DNA from: Plantago major | Lineage: Eukaryota; Streptophyta; Magnoliopsida; Lamiales; Plantaginaceae | NCBI GenBank assembly: GCA_026545765.1 | Contig: CM048840.1 | Coordinates: forward strand, 2,873,265 to 2,937,264 | DNA length: 64,000 nt | Reading direction: 5' to 3' | Shown here: in pieces, positions 59,501-64,000 of the stretch | Layout of the letters: each line of letters opens with the position of its first letter | Numbering within the stretch: the stretch's first letter is position 1 | Translations under genes and position numbers: made by a program | The notes under the pieces: model-generated | Told to the model about the DNA's origin: nothing | Database searches by the model: none | What the model saw: only the letters and a program-made list of their open reading frames with translations

Positions 59501-60933
59501 GTCGTCCTCACGAACCTCTCGAAGCAGCCTTGAATTGAATTAAGCTATGCCATGAAACGACGAGAACTAACCATACTTGAGAAGATCGGGAGGAGTACAC
59601 ATACGTTGTGAATTTGATTTCTATTTATATAGATATGTGTCGAGCTGTGCAGCTGTTCATGAACAATGCATCGGGAAGAACACCCCGATTCTGAAGCATC
59701 GTTTTGGAAACAAAGAGGTGTGCCCAGGAGTGCAATTTGTAACAAAGAGGTGCGCCTAGGAGGTGGTCTGCAAGATATCGGAAAGGTTGTGAGGTGGGAA
59801 GTGGTGGTGTGTCGGTTGCCTCCACAAAGGTTGCAACACCGGGACTCGTTGGGACCACTTGGGGCTGGTCAACAAGCAATCCCTTTTTTTTTTTCCTTTC
59901 TTTTTCTTGTTTCTTTATTTAGATTTATTTTTATTTTCTCTTTTTGTTTTTTTTATTTCTATTCCTTTTCTAATTTTATCTTTTTTATTATTTTTTATTT
60001 TTCTTGAATATTTCTATATGATAATAATTATATGTAGCAATAGAAATATACTTATACATTACTTCTAAAATTTAAAATACATATTAAAATTACACTTGTA
60101 AAATGTAGTATTTTAATTGTTGTAATTTTCATTTTCAATTATTTTAATTTTCAATTTCAAGTATTGTAATTTTCAATTTTAAGTATTGTAGTTTTTTTAA
60201 GTCATGCAATTTTTATTTTCAAGTAATGTATTTTAAAAAAATTAATGTGATTTTGCTATAATTAATTAACTACATTTAAAATAAAGTCAAGAATAAAGTT
60301 TAAAAGGAAATGAGAAAAGAAAATGAAATGAATAATTAAATTTGAAAGAAATGTTAAAAGAAAATAGATTTTGGCCTCACCGCTTAGAAAGAGAGTCAAA
60401 GTCGAAAATGAAGTAGAATTACGACGCCATGGAGTAGAAATAAGAATCAAGTCATTACAGATGGAGGCGATGGTTGGAAGATGTTGAAGAAAGTGAAACG
60501 CGATTGTCTAAATAGAATAACGCTTTTACAAGATAATTATTGAGATTTATTATATTGTTTAAAAAAATTGGAAAGAATAACTGGCTGTTTGGGATTCATT
60601 TTAATTATCCTATTCATCAACTAAAATAATTTTATGTGTTTGCTCTGTATCTTCAAAAGTATCATTTTAACTACATTTTTTTCTCAACTCTTTTTCCTCT
60701 CTCTCTCTAGCCCAAATGCTGCATATACTGATGTGCTTCTGCTTCTTGTCCTTTTTTGGTCATAATGAAATTTCACTTCATCTACACCAACCACCACTCA
60801 AGAATGCACATCATTTTAGTTTTCAATTAATATTGAAATTAAACACCTTAAATTACATTGAAGATGATTTATTTATTTTTTAGTGAAATACGTTTAGTTA
60901 TTAAACTATATCAAAATTAATGAAAGGTACAAT
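59501..60933. other. Low-complexity intergenic stretch
   Basis: 59640-59880 is GC-richer with repeated AACAAAGAGGTG words. From 59880 on it is poly-pyrimidine then extremely AT-rich, with repeated TTTTCAATTTTAAGTATTGTA-like phrases near 60130-60200. No gene is supported. Confidence 0.4.
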
Positions 60934-63759
60934 TTAGGGAGGAGAGTTTTTCAAAGGATTTTTCCAACCACCCTCGAGTTTGGGTAAATTATCAGCAACT
61001 GAATTTGACACCCTACTTATCCAATAAAAATTAGCTAAAAGGAGAGCCACATATTCTAAAGGAAATGAATCTGTCTCAACTTCAATCTTGTTGTATCTTC
61101 TTTCCCAAGCCTCAGTCAAACCGGCTTTAATTGGCAGCAGTTCGGCGGAGAGAGTGGAGCTCCTCCGATTCCTCCCTGATTCGTGTTGGTAAGAGCACTC
61201 CTCCAATCAGTATTCAACTTGACCCATCCTAAGCTGGGTTTCTTCCATCGATCTCTAACCCGTCTCTTGGGGTTTTTTGTCAAATTAGAGTGCAGCTCAA
61301 TTGTTTAATCTGGAAGATAGATGTTTCCCCTTGAACACGAAATGGTTTCGCGCTTTCCAAATTTGACATATTCCAGCAAGAAAAATGTACATTCGGAATA
61401 TCATTATATTTATATCTCTTCGATGATATATTCTGCTCAAGCCAAGAGGTTTCAGGGAGGTTGAGAAATGATTCTAGTTGTTCTTCTGATAGAATAAGCT
61501 TCCAGATTTGCAGGGCATATTTGCAATTTCTGAGAGTATGGGTCACGGTTTCTTCCCTGTAGTTCGCTTCTTTTGAGATTTTTCGCGATTTGCGGAGGTA
61601 GTTGGTTGCTAACCTGCCTTGTGTTGCTAGCCATAGGAAATGCTTTAGTTTATTGCTAAACTTTGATTTCCAAATCCAATCCCACTTTTTCCTAGAATTT
61701 TGTTGTTCGCCGTAGTGGTTTTGAATTGCTTTGTACGCCGATTGGCAAGTGAATATGCCACTAGCAGTAGCATTCCAGAGAATCAAGTCTGCTGAGTTTG
61801 TGAAGTGTATATTGAACTGATTAATCTTGTCAATAGTACTAGTCTCCTGTGGAATTTGTGATTCCAAATCAGCTATCAGCCAATTTCCTGTATCCGAAAC
61901 TACATCAGCCAGCTTCAGTTCTGTTTCTGCTGGGATAATACGAGCTCCTTCCCAAATCGCTCCCGTACCTAACCAATTATCGTACCAGAAAGAAATGGAC
62001 TGTCCGTCTCCAATCTTCCACTGAAGGAAAGGTTTAATGATATTGACACAGCGAATAATTCCTTTCCAAGTCGCACTATCTCCCGGCTTAACTTGGTACC
62101 CCAAAATGCCTCTTCCCTTGAGATATTTAGCCTGTACTAGCTGCTGCCAGACTCTCTTCTTTGCTCATGATTTTCCAGGCTAATTTAGCAAGTAAAGCTT
62201 CATTTCTCTCACGAGCAGTCCGTATGCCCAAACCTCCTTGGTCCTTTGGTAGTATAACTTTTTTCCAACCCACCAAGTGCAGCTTCTTCTTTTCTGTGTC
62301 CTTCGACCAAAGAAAATCTCTATTCAATTTATCGAGCTTGTCACAAACATGTTCTGGGAGCCAGTTGGATTGCATAGAATAGATTGGTATAGCTGATGTC
62401 AGTGATTGGATTAGTGTGGAGCGGCCAGCAAGGGAGAGAAATTTTGTTTTCCAACCACTTAATTTTGCCAAAACACGGTCAAAAGTTTCAGCATAGACTC
62501 TTCCATCCATGAGACAGGTAAATCCCTAGGTATTTCCCTTGGTTTACTGTTTGCCCGAACCCAAGTATATCACTTCAAAGTTGCACGCCCTCTGATTTCG
62601 AAAAGAATACCTTGGATTTTGTTGGATTAAGTTTTAACCCTGAAACTTTGCAGAACTTGTTCAGAATCCGCCTCACAGTTCGGGCAGTAGAGAGCTCCGC
62701 TTTTCCCATCAAGATGAGGCCATCCGCAAAAAAGAGATGTGACAGGGTGGGGCCAGCCCTGCACGGCACAATCGGCTTCCATTGTTTCCTTTCTACTGCT
62801 TCATTGATCATATACGACAACCTCTCAATACACAAGACGAACAAATACGGGGACAAGGGATCGCCTTGACGGAGTCCACAAGAGTGTTCGAAGGCATCTA
62901 GTGGTTCACCGTTCCAGAGTATTTTAGTTGTCGCATTCTTCACACAGAACATTATGAGCTTGATTAAATCTGCTGGAAATTTAAACGCTCTTAAGGTATC
63001 CTCCAGAAACACCCAATTCACTTTATCATATGCCTTCTCAAGATCGAGCTTCATAATCATACAACCAACTTTTTTTTTCTTCTTTGAACGCAGAGAATGG
63101 AGAATCTCCTGAAGAACAAAAATATTATCTTGCGTATTTTTAGTCTCATTGTCACACACTTTTGTAACAAACTTAACATTGCAGAGAGAAATTGGCCGAA
63201 ATTCTGAAATCAAAGTTGGGTTCTGTACCTTTGGTATGAGCATCAAGTTTCGAAATGCAGCCTGGATAAATTGTAGAAGTGATTGCGATAGCCATGCCCA
63301 ACCTTTTTGGAAGAAAATAGCCTGCAACCCGTCTGGACCAGGGGCTTTATACGCATTCGTCGCCCACACTACCTCTCTTAATTCTTTCAAGTCAACCATG
63401 GTACTCAGTTTGTTGGCTTCCTCCAAATTCAGGCAGACCTGGAATTTAGAAATATCCAGCTGATGTTCTTCCCCGTTCTGGCTTGGGTTTCTTTCCTTGA
63501 ATAGATTTGAGAAGTATGATACTGCGTGTTCTCGCAACAGTTCATCTGACTTAACCCATTCATCATCTATTTTAAGCATAATTATCCTGTTTCTCCTTCT
63601 TCGGACCATTGTGGATCTATGGAAGAACTTTATGTTACATTCTCCATCTACGAGCCACTTTATTCGGGATTTTTGGAACCACAAAAGTTCCTCTTGATAC
63701 AAGATTTGATTGTGCTCCTCAATCAGTTCGAGCTCGAGATTAGCTAAGAATTTATTGTA
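60934..63759 (-). mobile_element. LINE (plant L1 type), RT to RNase H, decayed
   Basis: On the minus strand the coding sequence is open up to 63759 (YNKFLANLELELIEEHN; WFQKSRIKWLVDGECNIKFFH) and runs through reverse transcriptase (63702-62575). RT motifs are YKAPGPDGLQAIFF, LDLEKAYDKVNW, GLRQGDPLSPYLFVL and the palm site FFADGLILMG, where the usual second Asp of FADD is Gly. Then come WLPEHVCDKLDKLNRDFLWS (62510-62127), the zinc-binding region WKIGDGQSISFWYDNW (62104-61280) and a poor RNase H remnant (AELLPIKAGLTEAWERR; VETDSFP) ending at 60934. Frames are separated by stops and shifts. The endonuclease half lies beyond 63759, where another transposon interrupts. The FADD mutation alone would abolish activity. 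Confidence 0.88.
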
Positions 63760-64000
63760 CAGTGAAACCTCTATAAATTAATACTCGATAAATTAATAAC
63801 CTCGATAAAATTAATAATTTGTCCAGTCCCAACTTGGGACCAGTACAAATTTGGACTCCAATCGATAAAATAATAAGATAATAATTTTTTTGAAACCCCA
63901 GTTTATATATATCGGTCCCAATGAAACTATAAATTAATAATTACTAAAAAATTCCATATATATATGTGTGATCGATACACTTCAAAATTCTAAGATTGTT
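63760..64000. mobile_element. Terminal part of a DNA transposon, likely hAT-type, inserted in the LINE
   Basis: At 63760 the open LINE frame stops matching. The sequence becomes CAGTGAAACCTCTATAAATT followed by repeated CGATAAATTAATAA phrases, a very AT-rich terminus seen in plant non-autonomous transposons. CAGTG at the tip fits the hAT terminal consensus. The 8 bases before it (TTATTGTA, 63752-63759) would be the target duplication. The other end lies outside the window. Confidence 0.45.

Noticed and set aside
1-64000. CRISPR-like, bacterial operon or phage signatures
   Set aside because: No regularly spaced identical repeats, no Shine-Dalgarno-led gene clusters; introns and LTR elements show plant nuclear DNA.

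Overview
This is plant nuclear DNA: spliceosomal introns with GT..AG borders, pentatricopeptide (PPR) genes, a plastid GUN1-type protein, a malectin-like receptor kinase, a stachyose synthase, and layered LTR retrotransposons, LINEs and MITEs. The organism is a eudicot. The stachyose synthase and the retroelement styles fit an asterid such as Lamiales, but that is a weak inference.

Layout. 1-8346 is the 3' part of a plus-strand SIRE-like Ty1/copia element. It has the RT/RNase H end, then about 6 kb of extra sequence with its own TATA box and an intron-containing reading frame, then a polypurine tract and a 1.4 kb 3' LTR. 8347-10876 is a minus-strand Ty3/gypsy remnant (protease, zinc knuckle, tRNA-Asp-type PBS, complete 5' LTR). 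11740-12840 is a degenerate short-period tandem array. 13503-17756 is a tandemly duplicated PPR locus in which copy 1 reads through into copy 2. 20286-23748 (minus) is a seven-exon CYP21-4 type cyclophilin with a MULE-like element in its last intron. 24370-26700 holds a second MULE-like element, a probable solo LTR and a 106-bp duplication.

27443-30110 (minus) is a FERONIA/ANXUR-type receptor kinase with one frameshift. 32029-36533 is GUN1 in four exons, with several frameshifts in exon 1 and a Stowaway-like MITE in intron 3. 37160-38879 is LTR-like, and 39085-40853 is a 5'-truncated LINE. 41698-42639 is a secreted glycine-rich protein. 46354-49423 is an intact five-exon stachyose synthase. 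50402-55798 is a complete but decayed minus-strand Ty1/copia element with TSD GTATA. 57390-59500 holds kinase and unidentified gene fragments. 60934-63759 is a minus-strand LINE interrupted by the end of a likely hAT-type transposon at 63760.

How the genes relate. They are separate nuclear genes, not an operon. GUN1 acts in plastid retrograde signalling, the receptor kinase in cell-wall and peptide sensing, stachyose synthase in raffinose-family sugar synthesis, the cyclophilin in the secretory pathway, and the glycine-rich protein in the wall.

The strongest candidate for something undescribed is the SIRE-like element's extra gene. It carries a private promoter and five putative 69-86 bp introns separating symmetrical, multiple-of-three exons. 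The fused double-PPR locus is second. Several genes carry isolated one-base frameshifts, so uncorrected sequencing error must be excluded before any is called a pseudogene.
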